In this document: positions 34,549 through 46,992 of the stretch, one piece after another | Layout of the letters: each line of letters begins with the position of its first letter | How positions within the stretch are numbered: position 1 is the stretch's first letter | Source of the DNA: Didymella arachidicola | Taxonomy: Eukaryota; Ascomycota; Dothideomycetes; Pleosporales; Didymellaceae | Direction: 5' to 3' | Length of the DNA: 64,000 nucleotides | NCBI GenBank assembly: GCA_016630955.3 | Contig: CM049985.1 | Span: 1,488,001 to 1,552,000, forward strand | Made by a program: the position numbers and the translations under genes | Notes under the pieces: generated by a model | Database searches by the model: none | The model's input: the letters and a program-made list of their open reading frames with translations, nothing else | Told to the model about the DNA's origin: nothing

Positions 34549-36416
34549 CTATACCTGATTCCCGCCCTCTTTCTTAGCCACCTTCTTTGCATCAATAGCT
34601 TCCCGCCAGCCCTTGCCGTACAGCGCAGTGACATACGTCCCCAGCGCACCACAGACAAGAAAACCCGCACTGATCGTCGAGAACCAGCCCACGCCAATAG
34701 CCCTGACGGCAGGAAGGACAACTGCCGAGCCGCCAGCAGCGAACATGTAGCGCATGAAGTAGTTGCCGGCTACAACTTCAGCGGAACGGCCCTGCATCAC
34801 GTCCAGACAGTATGTATTCAAGCTCGGGAAGCAGAACAGTTGCGCAACACCCTGCAGGAACATCATGATTACCGGCAGCGCGATGCCGCCAACTCGTTTC
34901 TCGACGCTCCAGCCGTAGATGAGCATGCATGCTGGCATGACGCCACCCAGGAACCATAGACAGCTGCGCAATCGATCCTCGGCTTCGCGATGCCCGCGGA
35001 TCCGGATATACTTCTTTACTACGTAGTCTGCGTACCGTCCGCCGAAGAAGGTGCCGAAGAGGTAGCCACAGCCGGGGGCGATGTAGAACAGCGAGCCTTG
35101 GAGAGGGGAGGAAAGGTTGAAGCGCGGATTCAGGACGTAGCGGATTGGTGTGAGGAGGGAGTACATGTTCCAGACGAGCGAAGAAGATGACAGTGCCTGA
35201 AGGTCGTTAGCATGATAGCCAATCGCACTTGGACTTTCAATTCATACCACCAGGAACAAATTGGGATACCGGTAAAGACGGAGGACGCGAAATGGATTGA
35301 GCCACTGCCACATCTTTGGCGCCTTTTCCAGTGTCTTGAGTCCGTCGAGTTCGGCAGCTCGCTTGACGTGAATAGTTTCAGGCTGCACGAAGAAGCAGAG
35401 GATTACGGCGGTGCCAGCCAGGGCGGTCTGAAACCAGAAGATATCGCGCCAGCTGCGGAAAGTGACAATGATACCTCCAATGAAGGGGCCTATTCTTGTG
35501 AGCACTTACAATAACTCTGATAGATGGGTATATTTTTTTCTTACCTATTGCCGGGCCTATGAGGGTGCCGGACAGGAAGCAACCTAGGGCTGTTCCTCGC
35601 TCGGTCTGTGCAGATCGTTAGCTTGCGGATACATTGGTTCGTGGCAGTCACGTTTAGGCTCAGATGGACTCGAATCGAGTTGCACTATGCCAACAGCCCG
35701 AGTACTGGACGACACGAGCATACGGGAAAGGGGTATTGAGTACGCACCGGCTTGTATATATCTCCAATGACTGCGCTGCCAATGACCAGGAAGGCAGTAC
35801 CTTGAAAGGCAGTCAAAATTCTGAAGACAAAGAAGGATGCCAGGTTGGGAGCCAGAGCTGTGCCAATTGAGAAAGCTGTAAAAAGCGTTGCACTTGCTAC
35901 CGAGACCTACAAACCAATGTCAGCCAGCCGCCTCACGTATGATCAGAACGAGTGGATGTGCCTGGTGACTCGATTGTTGCGTACCCATTTTCTTCCATAG
36001 ATATTAGCGTACGGTCCATAGAAACATGGACTGATGCCCATGAAAAGCATATACAACGCGTTCGATACGTTGATGATGGCGCCGTCGCAACGGTAAGTCT
36101 CTGCCACTTCTGGTACAGCGGATAAGATCGTAGTGGACGAGATGGGTGCCAGGAAACTACAGAACGAGACTGCGGCGACGATGGCAACCTTTCGTCGACT
36201 GGAGAACTTGTTGTAGACCTCATCAAGGTCACCAGTTACGACATGGGCAGCATGTGCCATGCCTGTGTGGCTCATGGAAGAGATGGTATGCTGAAGCTCG
36301 AGGCGACGTCCTTCGTCATCTGGTATGATCGACGCATACTGTGTGCACTTCTCGGGCTCCTCATTGATCTGAGGCACAGCAGTCGATGCTGGACCTGGCT
36401 CGTCTTGGAGAGCCAT
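34549..36416 (-). CDS. major facilitator superfamily transporter, DHA1-like
   Basis: Five exons: 36416-35985, 35906-35748, 35605-35545, 35489-35248 and 35196-34549. They join in phase to about 513 residues. A soluble N-terminus of about 80 residues is followed by 12 predicted membrane segments; the loop after segment 2 has YGPYANIYGRKW (the GxLaDrxGrr-type A motif region), and segments IV-V carry RILTAFQGTAFLVIGSAVIG and TERGTALGCFLSGTLIGPAI, GPFIGGIIVT, the antiporter C motif of 12-TM drug:H+ transporters. The second half ends ALYGKGWREAIDAKKVAKKEG. Many DHA1 members export drugs or organic acids; the substrate cannot be told. The last codons (GNQV) end in CAG|GTATAG, which could be a donor, so a short further exon is possible. 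Upstream 36417-37139 is the promoter. Confidence 0.9.
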
Positions 36417-37139
36417 GCTGTTGAATTATGGAACGAAGATCAAGAACGAAAGATGGTTGACTGGTACGAGTGATTGACTAGGAAACGGCGCTTCCAAGCC
36501 GCGATCGCAATCGTCTTTGGGTGAGAAAGACAGGAGAGATGGTGACTCAAAAGAGTCGAGATCTGAGGTAGACATGCTGTGTCGTATCTTGCAGCAGTAG
36601 TGTTGGGGCTTTAGTCCTTATCCGCGGCATTGTAGCTTATTGCCGTCATAAGAGAAGCTTTTCCGTGAAGAAATGTAACACATGGTGATCCTCTTGCCGA
36701 AAAGCGGTGTAGCGTGGTCGGAGTACTACAGCAACTCCGATCAGGCTTTCTCACCGACGGCTGAAAAGTACCGATAACAGATATGAACAAAACGATGATT
36801 GAACACTACGCGTCTTGTTCCTGGCTGCTGGAGAGCCTGCGGAGTGTTAGTACTCGGAAATAAGGCTCTGATCGGTTATTCGGCGCTTGGCACGTCTCAC
36901 GTGTAGAACAGTGGTCGCAGCAATAGTTCAAAACTCTTGAAAATGGATAGAAAGAATGAGCGAGCATTGAAACTCACGAAATGACGTGTATATTGGTATC
37001 GTTGTGTCATGGCCTGTGTGGCTTGAGCCTGTAGTATTCCCTTCCAACGCCTGATGTGGATCTCAAAAGTTGGGAGAATTCCCTGAAAATGCCGCAAACG
37101 CCCGTGTATGCATGTGTATGAACATGATTCGTCCGTCTT
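36417..37139. other. MFS promoter interval
   Basis: About 720 bp, no gene recognised; it also contains the 3' side of the next minus-strand gene. Confidence 0.5.
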
Positions 37140-37634
37140 TTATATACTGAGTTTGTCCAGACTCAACCGATCCGCACTCCGGTGACGCTTCACCATGCCG
37201 AGCTTGTAGAACTTCTCTTCGCCAGTCGCTGTTCGGCCGCCTATGTACCACTTCTCGGCGCCCTTGATCTCGTTGAACCCGTCTGAAGAGCTGTCAGAGC
37301 CTCGTCTGCTCCGTTGGTTTGCGCCTGGGATGGGAAACGCCTTGGCGTGGACTGGTGATGTGGAGCGGTGATATGGTGTTGCGTGCTGTCTGGTGGGCTG
37401 GAACTGGCCACTTGTATGGACGACTGTCGTTGTCGCACCTGGTGAGGGTGATCTGGTCTTGGTGGTGATTGTCCGTGTGGCACTTGAGGCATCGTGGCCT
37501 TGTGTCTGAGCGGATGCGGTGTTGTGAGAGTAGGAAGCTGCTGATGCGGCCTGCGATACGCCGGCTTTCTGTACAGCAGGTTGTGCCCGGAAGGCCGCCA
37601 GAAAGCCGCCGAAGAAGGGTCTATTCGTAGTCAT
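37140..37634 (-). CDS. conserved fungal protein of unknown function
   Basis: 164 residues from the Met at 37634; an in-frame Met at 37775 is possible but the sequence from 37634 (MTTNRPFFGGFLAAFRAQPA) looks like the natural start. The middle is Ser/Thr/Gln/His-rich and disordered. The C-terminal part is compact and charged (GAEKWYIGGRTATGEEKFYK, then LGMVKRHRSADRLSLDKLSI), which I recall as a conserved tail in ascomycete proteins of unknown role; Ser-rich RRGSDSSSDGF before it suggests phosphorylation. No signal peptide, membrane segment or catalytic motif. I cannot assign a function. Confidence 0.7.
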   Translation of the reverse strand: MTTNRPFFGGFLAAFRAQPAVQKAGVSQAASAASYSHNTASAQTQGHDASSATRTITTKTRSPSPGATTTVVHTSGQFQPTRQHATPYHRSTSPVHAKAFPIPGANQRSRRGSDSSSDGFNEIKGAEKWYIGGRTATGEEKFYKLGMVKRHRSADRLSLDKLSI

Positions 37635-38953
37635 GGTGGTCTCAGACGCCTCCCGCCCTGTGAACGAGTACTGGCGGTCGTCGTGCATCAATGTTGGGTT
37701 GTCTCCGGTGCGCACTTTGTGTCCAGACGGTTGCTGTAACGCCTCACGCCAAGCTGTGCAGATACGGTTGTTCAAGCGCGGTTTTACAGTCCAGCACCTT
37801 TCCTTCTCATGGATGACTCGAGATGCTCGTTCGTCTTATGCGGTTACAGGCGGGCAAACGGGCGTGTGACGTAACAACGGACCACAGCTTCTCAGTGCTA
37901 CAGGGCCACCCGCGAGCGATCTTGGTCTACAGAGTGGTCAAAGTTGGCGGGGTATGACAGGTCTCTTATATGCGACCGTGGGGAAGTGGAGAGTGGAGAG
38001 TGGGCTCTTGGGTTCCTTGGTAGACGTTGAAGTGTTCGTGCCGAATCCGTAAAAGCAGAGGAAGAAATCGGAAAGCAGCTGATCGTGATTCGGCGCCGCA
38101 CACTCACAGTCCGACGGTTGACCGAGGCGCTGAGCAGGAACGCAAAAGGATTTTGAGAACGCAGACAGACCGCCGCGGGATGTCATAAGCGTCCTCTCGG
38201 AAGACCTTCGTCGTTCTTCGCGAGCTTTCTCCCCATTCGATATATCACTCTGTGGATGTGCGCCGCATGCAAGATTTGCTCATGATCCCCCGGCGCACCA
38301 TCATGCAGAGTGTTCCCCCACCTCCACAGCCTGACTATCCGCGACATCTCTTTGGCTGCTTAGCACCGGCCGTTGCAGGCGCGTACATGCGCACGCGGGA
38401 CTGGTTCGCATATTACCAAGATGCATGCCTGCCGCTTGCCCTGGTTCAGCACTGCACTACGCCTGTCCAGAGTTGCACCGAGGGTGAACCGCAATCTGCC
38501 GCTCAAGATCGCGATCAGATCACTTTGGTCTTTCCTTTCCTAGCAGACAACACGAGAAGTTGGATGTCTTGCTTCGACAGCATCCAAGCTGGACAAGTGA
38601 CCGGAGAATCGAAGACTGTCGCCGCAGAAGCGCAGCCACAATCACGACCTTGACAGTACACGCTCGACGCCCTCCCTTGGCAGTCTCTCAATTACTTGAC
38701 AGTAGAGAGTCGAAGCATGCTGGCCATTTGAACAATGTATAACAAACTGTATGCGGAATATCAGGGTTACCTAAGTAGCTCCCACAGAGAAGGTGCAGCA
38801 CATGAAATCGCGCTTATCGATATGTGAGAATCTCCAGCTTTCGCGCGAACAATCTCCACAAATATCTTGACCTCATCAGCCCACTGCCTCACAGCACAGC
38901 TCGCACACGTAACCCCCCACCCACGCCTCTTAGCCTCAAAACTTCGTGCCAAC
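37635..38953. other. divergent promoter interval, 1.3 kb
   Basis: Lies between a minus-strand gene and PET100. The frame 38252-38653 (+; 133 residues) has no recognised domain and no splice support, so it is left out. Nothing else seen. Confidence 0.5.
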
Positions 38954-39273
38954 ATGGGTGGTCCCAATCTCGAGGTCGCCAAGGTGCGTTCGTTGGCATC
39001 TCTGGTGCGCTTCGCCACTAACAACGCCAATAGTTCGGCATGTACATTCTCTTCCCGATCAGCATCATGTACTACTTCGGCACAAATCTCGACGGCAAGT
39101 TCTCGGTGCCGGACTTCTGGCCCAAGCCAGAGCAGACACATCGCATACCATATGAGAGAGAGGAGATTGCAAAGGAGCTGGAGAGGCTCAAGGCGAGGAA
39201 TCTGGAAAACAAAAGGAGGAGGGAAGAGGAGGAGAGGCGCATGGCCGCAATGGGGATCAGCAAAGACGAGTAG
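38954..39273 (+). CDS. PET100: cytochrome c oxidase assembly factor Pet100
   Basis: Exons 38954-38983 and 39034-39273 give 89 residues. The first exon codes MGGPNLEVAK; the second continues FGMYILFPISIMYYFGTNLD, the N-terminal membrane anchor of the family, then FWPKPEQTHRIPYEREEIAK, and a basic/acidic coiled helix ending MAAMGISKDE. Pet100 is an inner-membrane mitochondrial protein needed to assemble complex IV. Length and the WPKPEQT motif match the family. Convergent with the TACO1 gene, about 200 bp between stops. Confidence 0.92.
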
Positions 39274-39471
39274 GGTGGTGGTGCGGCTGCGCAAGTTACG
39301 CCCAAGAAGTCCATGCTATTCATGAGTCAAGCTGCATCTCCATAATTGTGCAGATCAGAGACGAGACGGAAGTGCATGGAAGGCGTTTAGGAAGAGGCGT
39401 TTCATCGCCAATGGTGTACACTATTGTACAGTGCTGTATTATACATATCTATATGCACAAGTCTCCTTATC

Positions 39472-40439
39472 TCATACGTTGGTTTTGCTGGACAGCTCTT
39501 CCCAAATGTCGTCTGAGATGGCTCCTTTGCTCCAGTTCATGTAGACGCCCTGTATCCCCTGCACGTCCTGCAGCTTGTCCAAGAAACGTTCACTCAGCTC
39601 TTTAGCTGCACCCTCGTCGTCCAGCGGGACTTTGTAGTCGCCATTGGGATCGTAGATGATCTCGCTCTCTTCAACCTCCATTTCCAGTTGCTTGGCTAAC
39701 GAATCTGCGATCTTGTTTGTCTCTGCAGGTTCCGTGAACAGGACCACGCGGCCCTCGTTGTCTTCAACAACGTCTATTGCACCAGCATCCAGCGCAGGCT
39801 CGAGCACTTCATCGACGCCAACCTGGTCCTTCTTGGCGAGTATTATCCTGCCCTTCTTCTCGAACATGTGTAGCACTTTCTGCCCGGCTTGGCCGCCGGC
39901 TTCCTTGACAATAAGCCTCATCTCTGCCAGCGCGCGCAGCTTGTTGTCCGTCTGGCATTCTATTATGGTGGCAATGGAGGGCGGCAGAATGGCTTCCATG
40001 GTCAAGTTCTCGAGCGCCGCGCCTGTGGCTGAGAGGCCCTGGCCCCGCGCAATGGCAGCCTCGATGGACTGTTTTGGCACGGCGCTCTTCTTTGCGGTCG
40101 ATATGGCGAGGTGGAGACGTGCGTTCATGTTGGGGTCAGGCCCGCCCTGCTTGACGGCGTTGGTGATGTCGCGGGTCATGAGAGAGCGCTGCTTGCTCTT
40201 GCCGGCGTCGTTCTTGGCCTTGTCGTGCTTGATGGTCGCCCATTTCCTGTCTCGGTGCTTTAGCCGGGGTGCTGTGCGCTGGGGGCTGCGTCGACATACG
40301 AGTGGCCTGAGAGGTATGTGGGCGTGCTGCTCAAGCACCGCACCACCTGGGCTTTGCGTGGACGTGAGGCATGGCGGCAGGCGCATTGCACTGCGCTCTC
40401 CAGCGGTGCGCGGACTGCGCGAGCGAACAGTGCTGCCAT
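39472..40439 (-). CDS. TACO1: TACO1/YebC-family mitochondrial translational regulator
   Basis: Exons 40439-40300 and 40246-39472 join in phase to 304 residues. The first exon is a basic, Ala/Arg-rich mitochondrial presequence (MAALFARAVRAPLESAVQ); the intron falls inside the hallmark opening, giving SGHSKWATIKHDKAKNDAGK after splicing. The YebC fold follows: GPDPNMNARLHLAI, VPKQSIEAAIARGQ, ECQTDNKLRALAEMRLIVKE, AGQKVLHMFEKKG and acidic segments to the C-terminal KGAISDDIWEELSSKTNV. In human and yeast mitochondria these proteins assist translation of particular mRNAs; bacterial YebC aids ribosomes through proline-rich stretches. Head-to-head with LAA1, 249 bp apart. Confidence 0.93.
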
Positions 40440-40688
40440 TGTCCCTCGCTTGAGATATATGGTGCAATGCGACGCAGTGGTCTGGATCTGATTCTGGAAC
40501 AAAAGTCGAGCCGCATCTCACCGCCAAGGGACACCCCCGACGAGCTCCGCAACCTGGCTGCAGCTCCACCTCTCCTCTCCACAACTGACAGGCGAGCTCG
40601 CCCCGCCATGTGCGCGCGCTGTCCGGTCCTGCCCCCCAACCACCTCTCCTCCCAAAGGTAGACAGGTCACGCGCCTCCGAGACGCCCA
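40440..40688. promoter_or_regulatory. compact divergent promoter, TACO1 and LAA1
   Basis: 249 bp separate the start codons of the minus-strand TACO1 gene and the plus-strand LAA1 gene, so both leaders and promoters must lie in this GC-rich segment. No TATA box is evident. Core elements cannot be placed by eye. Confidence 0.6.
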
Positions 40689-43600
40689 ATGGCGACAAAC
40701 GGCGAGCAGCCTGCCAGGGCGGACCCCTCGAACCCCGAGCTCGACGTCAAGAAGCTCCACGCGCTCCCTACCGAACAGCAGGACCTCTACCTCCTGACCT
40801 TCACGTCCGATCTTGCGCGCCATGTCGACTCTCTCGACGCTGACGGCGCCTCGGCGCATCAAATCTACATCAAGAAAGAGCTGTTCCAGGTCATCAATCT
40901 GGCCTCCCCCGCGCCCACGCGAGTGATCCGAAACAACTTGGGACGAGCATTCGCCGGCATCTTTGCCAAGGGAGACCGCAAGCTGCTCTTCGAATCCATC
41001 AACGAGTGCAACGCTATCCTCAACGGGACAGGCAAGAGCGACAGGGACGTCCGCGCGAAGCATGCGGCCGCGCATTGCCTGGGCAGCATATTCGAGGCCG
41101 CTGGAGACAGCGCCCAGAACCTGGCCCCTGTCGCCGTCATGTCACTGTTGCGTCTCATCAAGTTTGCGCAGAACCACACCGGGCTGCGAGCGACCATCTT
41201 CAAGGCCGTTGGCAGGATATTCAAGGGCATTGCTCCTTCGGCAGAGGAGAACGTTGCAAGAGATGCATGGAAACAGGCCCGCAACACTGCCTCTGGAGAT
41301 AAGGCGCTGCTTGTGCAGACGAGTGCGTGCTTCTGTCTCGAGCAACTGGTCAAGTACACCAACCTGTTCGACAATGCGACTGATTTCGACAAGTTACAGA
41401 TCGCGGTGTGGAAGGCTATCGACAGCAGCTCAGCTACACTTCGGCATGCCGCCGCTTCGGCTATCGCAGCTGCGCTGGTAAAGAACTACTCTGAGACTGC
41501 AACGGTCGAGGATCCCATACCGGGTATCACACGGGTGGGCACAGGCACTACAAAGAAGAAGAACAAGAGAATGTCCACTATTGATGGTGGCGAAGACGAT
41601 GCAATGGAACGCCCAGACTCTCCTGTGCCCAAGAAATCAGCTGCCAAGATCACGTTCACAATCTCCGCCATCCTGAGGCTTCTCTCAACGCAGTTCTGCC
41701 GAACTTCGACGAGTCATCGCGCAAGGGCTGGTCTTGCTGTCTGTTACACGAAGGTGCTGCGTGGTCTCGGCGAGCAGATCGTTGAATCGAAATACAACGA
41801 GATCGCACGAAGCCTATTCACGGACGTTCTGAGCAATCACGTCATTACGCAGAATCGATACCGTACGCTCAGCGTTCGGAAGTATGTGGCTGTCATACTT
41901 GAGACCGTAGTAACCCGTGAGATGCTTGGCGAGTCCGGACAGCTTAATGCTGCGAGGTTTCTCGTAAGCGAGATCCTAAAAGACTATCCTCAAGCCCTCA
42001 AGGAGCGACCTGAGCCTTCGAAACAGACGCTCATTGGCGCACTGAGCACCCTATCAGCTCTATTCGACAGCCTAGGGTCTGCTTCCAACGTTATCGCTGA
42101 TGCGTCGCGGGATGCGCTCATTCAGATTTTGCAGCACCCTAGCTACAGCGTGCAGGTGCACGCGTCGTCTTGTCTACGGTCATTCGTTCTTGCGTGTCCA
42201 CTTCAGCTCTTGCCTTCGGTCACGATATGTATGAATAGCGTCAATCGGGAACTTGGTCTACTTGGTACTGGACGCCAATCACCTCGGAAGTGTGTTGGCC
42301 TGGCGAACGGTCTCTCGGCAGTGCTGAGCACCTCAACTTCACAGCCATTGCATGGATCCGTGGACGTGAATTCCAGAGTCTTGTCGCAAGCTACAACACT
42401 GCTCAAGTCAGCTGGCAACTCAGACGTAAGGGTGTCAGCGACTCAGGTACAGGTTGCCTGGATTTTGATCGGCGGACTGATGACGCTTGGGCCAAACTTC
42501 GTCAAGATTCATTTATCACAGTTGCTCTTGCTCTGGAAAAACGCACTTCCAAAGCCGCTCAACAAGGACAATATGGTGCAAAGAAACGTTTTCGAGCTAA
42601 GCTACCTGTCTCATGTCCGGGAATGTGCTTTGGGCTCAATCTCAACGTTTCTTGAGTTCAACAGCAGGCTCCTTACCCTCGATGTCACCAAGCGACTGGC
42701 TGCAATGCTCCAGAACACAACCATGTTCTTGAATACGCTCCCAGCCAAGAAAACCACCGACGACATCTCGCAGCGTTTATCTCCTGCCCTGCAGCTCCAT
42801 GATTTCGATTTGATGGTTCGAAGAAGAGTACTGCAGTGCTACACCAAGCTAGTAGATCTTACGCCAGCAAGCAGTAATGAGGTGTTGCTTCAGACCAACC
42901 TACTTTCCTTCGCGGTCGCGAACTTCGCAGATCCGGACAACTACACCACTAGCTCTTTCAGTACGGCCATCGCAAGTGCTGCAGGCTCGTTTGAGAGCAT
43001 CTGGGAAGTAGCTGATAATCACGGCTTCGGGGTCACCGGTCTTGTTCGCGGCTTCGACATCAATCCCCTGCCAGGAGAGCACGACAGTACCACTGGTCAT
43101 CATTGGCTAGTGAGGCATGGATCCGAAGCCACCATTGATCGTACCGTAAGTGAAGACACTGGAATTGGGCAAGAAACGTATTTACGCTACCCAGCTCCTC
43201 TCGCCCATTTGTGGCGCACGCGAACACGATTCAATATCTCTGTATAATCCCTCACGCGACCCGACTGAGCTTCCAGATCCTCCAGCCACTGAGGTTGTCA
43301 ACTCAGCTCTGCAACTGTTTGCAATTTGCTTGCCTCTGCAAACGCCGAAAGTCCAGGAAAGTATTCTGGAACAGATGGCGTCTTTCCTTTCGGCAGGTAG
43401 CCTTCAACGCGATATCAACAGAAAGACTGCCATGATGGTCAACATCGCATACGGCCTGTTGTCTGCGCTCAAGGTGGCTGTGAAGGAGACCCGCTCCGCA
43501 TCAGGTAGTCTGAGGGGAGTGGCGGTCGAAAAGGTCATGCAGGAGCTTCTGCATGTGAGTATAGTATGATATTTAAAAAGCTGGCACTAACGATGGCAGG

Positions 43601-46600
43601 TTTTTGTCATTCTACCTGATCCTTTCGTGCGCCGACTCGCTGGCGAGGCTTTGGGTCGCCTTTGCAACAGTTCAGGTAACGCACTGACTGGCACCGAGGT
43701 TAACTACCTCGTTGATCAGATTGTCGCCAACCGCGAGCCATTCGCTCGATCAGGCTATGCTTACGCACTGGGCTGCATTTTGTCGCAGCTCGGTGGCATG
43801 GCTGCTAGCTACCACCTGAAAAACATTCTCGGGATACTCATGTCCCTGGGAAACGATCCTCACCCTGTCGTTCATTTCTCGGCTATTGACAGTCTCTCAC
43901 GTGTGGCAGATAGTGCAGGCCTGTCTTTCTCCAGTCACGTCACAGGGACTCTCGGTATGCTCGCGCAGTTATATGCAGCGGACTCCCACAACGAGGAAAG
44001 CGCATCGCTAGCCTCGTCAAACATTGAGATTGACTTGCCGACTCCAGCAACTATCGCCCGTTGCATAGACAGCACCATCAATGTTCTTGGTCCGGATCTC
44101 CAGGAGATGGCAAAAGCACGAGACATGATTATGACGCTGATCAGCCTGTTTGAGAAAGAGTCGGATGAATTGGTTCGAATCGAAGCCCTTCGATGTCAAG
44201 AACACGTGTCTCTGTACACTCCTGGTCAGATGCGATTCACGGACTACGTGAAGCATCTCCAGGCATCATTAGAGAATCCCTCCACTCAGATTCGCGACAT
44301 GGCCATCGATGGGCTGCACAACCTGATGAGACGTAACACTGAAGAGATTATCCGCGTAGGCGATCCTGGTCTGGAGGACGCTTTGTGGCATGTGCTTGAT
44401 AGGCAACCTGATCACGAAGTTGTTCGTAACATCCTGCGCAACTGGCTTCACCAAACCGGACTCACCGATACTGCGGCATGGGTCCAGCGGTGCCACTCGG
44501 TGCTGACCAAAACCAAAAAGATTGAGGCCCAGGAGGTGATCGAGACAAAACCGAAAGCTGGTGCGACGGACTTACAGGACGAAGAGGTCGCGGGCTTTGC
44601 TGCAGCCGCGAATGCACCTGGCGCAGAAGTTGGTCAGGGTGGGCAGGCAAGTCAGGAGCTACTCAAGTGGCAGGTACGAACCATCGGTATGGACCTTTTG
44701 AGCGAGCTGGTCGCGATGGTAAGTAAGGAAGCCGCTTTCCGTGAAGAGTCACCATGCGTCCTCGCTTTACAACACAGGGTTGCAGATGTTGTCCGCATCG
44801 CCTTTTCTGCGTCGACGGCTGGTGTTGTCCAGCTTCGTATTCGCGGTTTGAAGATCATCGATCAAGTATTGAAAGTAAGCGAACAAGCTTTGTGTCGTGT
44901 CTGCAAATACTAACACGAAGACCAGCTTTTCGGCAAGACTCCAGATCCCGACTTCGCAGAAGCCACTCTGCTTGAACAGTACCAAGCCCAAATTGGCTCA
45001 GCACTCACTCCAGCATTTGCGGCAGATTCGTCACCTGAGCTCGCAGCAGAAGCGATCAACGTATGCGCAACTTTCGTTGCCACTGGCATCGTCACAGATG
45101 TAGATCGTATGGGTCGTATTCTCAAGCTTCTGGTCTCCGCGCTCGAAAACTTCTCCAGTGAGTTGCATCAAACCATGCCTAGCGTCATTTTCTAACAGCA
45201 CAAAGGCGAGACTGAGGCTGCGGCAATTGGTGATTTGCGAGGTTTGAGCTCAAACGCAGCTGTTATGGTCAAGATGTCCGTGTTCTCGGGGTGGGCAGAG
45301 CTTCAGATTGCAAGTACCGAGCAGAAGTACCTTGTCGATGTCTTGAAACCGCATATTGCAAGACTCACGCCGCTATGGCTTGCATCGTTGCGGGAGTACG
45401 CTCGCCTCAGGTTTGAACCAGACATATCGTCCTCAATGGGCTCCGCTTCCCTCTCGGGCAGTCTCGATACCATCTACGCTGCGCTGAACCGCGAGACTTT
45501 ACTTAAATTCTACCAAGAATCTTGGCTGAATTTGGTCGATGCCATTGCCAGCCTGATCGATGAAGACAGCGAATTCGTGTTTGATGCTCTGGATGGCAAA
45601 ACCGAGTTCTCAGAATCGCAAATGCCGACGAAGGCGGATCACATCAACTATCGGGACGAGCCAGTGGCTTTCTTCTTCGTCCTGTTCGGTCTCGCTTTTG
45701 AGGCTCTAGCCGGACGACCGGGTGATTTGCAAGCGTCCAAGGAGCAGATCTTGGAGATTCTGCAAGCTCTGAAGAAGATTCTGCGGCCCTCCGTCTCTGG
45801 GCAAGCCATCTATCAAGAAGTCATCTTCTCTGAGACGATGGACATGCTGGATCGTCTAGTGCTTACTAAGGGTCTGACTGTACAAACGGTTATCGTGGAA
45901 ATCGCCAGAAACCTGTGTCTTGGGCACCCATCTGCACGAAGGGATCGTGGAGCGCCTGGCGATGACCACCTCTCGGAGGACATTGATCAGCTGTTCGAAC
46001 TCACGAAAATCATGGTTCTGGTACTCTCGGGATTGGTTCCCGGTCTTGAAGACAGCACTTCGAAGGCTCGCCATGAGCTAAATGAAGAGGCCGTAGCGCT
46101 TTTGACCACTGCGTTATCAGCACTAGTCGATGCCGCTCAAGTCTTCCCAGCGATCATCAAGGCCGATCTGCATGCATGCATACTGCACATTTTCGCCACA
46201 ATATTCGGTACAGGAGCCTGTCAGACAACAGTGGTGCCGCAGTCACTGCCCATCTTCAAGCGTTTCGTGACGAGCTTGACTCGCGACGCCGAAGCCACGA
46301 GCGACACTAGCAAGCAATTACGTGCAACACTGACACGCTTCCTTACCATCATGAGGCACGCGCAGCAGCGAGAATTTGACGCCGCACTCGCATGCGAAAA
46401 GAACCTCATCCTAGCAACCACGATTCTCGTCAGCTCTGCAGCATCCACCTTCGCGCCCAGCGATCCGCTTATCAAGGTCTTTGTCGACAACCTCTTCGAT
46501 TGTCTGGGGACCGTTACTACCTCCAAGGTTGCGGTCGGATGTTGTCGCTCCCTTCTCCTTCTGCCAAAGAAAACTGCGGTTGAGAACAGCATCGCGGCCC

Positions 46601-46992
46601 TGATACTACCGCAAGTACTCTCTTTCATCGCGAATCCCTCTGATGTCCAGGGCCTCGAGGAGTCGCGCGCGTTGCTCGCTCAGACCCTCGTTACTTTCGT
46701 CGCTTCTCTCAAGACTCCGGAGCAAAGACGGCTCGCTGCTAAGATCGTCATCCCGGCGCTGCTGGCTAGGGTCCAGAACGATGGCAGTACGAGCCAGGAG
46801 ATGGCAGGGCGATTGTTGGAGATTGCGCAGGCGGATCAGGATGCCTTCAAGGAAGTAGTTGCCGGGCTGGATGCGGAGCGAAGAGACTTCCTGCAGGGCG
46901 TGCTGAAGAGTGGGCAGGGGCCGAAGAAAGTAGAGAGAAGGGGTGACGAGGGGGAGCCTACGATTGCACTGAAGATGAATTTTGGTTCTTGA
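40689..46992 (+). CDS. LAA1: HEAT-repeat AP-1 accessory protein Laa1 (HEATR5 family)
   Basis: Exons 40689-43145, 43195-43554, 43600-44874, 44926-45157 and 45206-46992 join in phase to 2,036 residues, the size expected for HEATR5/Laa1. Recognised stretches include ELDVKKLHALPTEQQDLYLL, RVIRNNLGRAFAGIFAKGDR, KSDRDVRAKHAAAHCLGSIF and LIGGLMTLGPNFVKIHLSQL; HEAT-type helical pairs run through the chain, and the C-terminus has QTLVTFVASLKTPEQRRLAA. There is no signal peptide or catalytic motif. In yeast Laa1 forms a complex with Laa2 that helps clathrin adaptor AP-1 localise and carry retrograde traffic between trans-Golgi and endosomes. The last donor, at Ser-Ser, needs the AAAG acceptor at 45205; the nearer ACAG site would create a stop. 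Confidence 0.94.

Noticed and set aside
38252..38653. 133-residue + frame
   Set aside because: No domain, no splice signals, lies in a promoter interval.
39656..40453. 265-residue + strand frame
   Set aside because: Fully antisense to TACO1, which has unambiguous family motifs.
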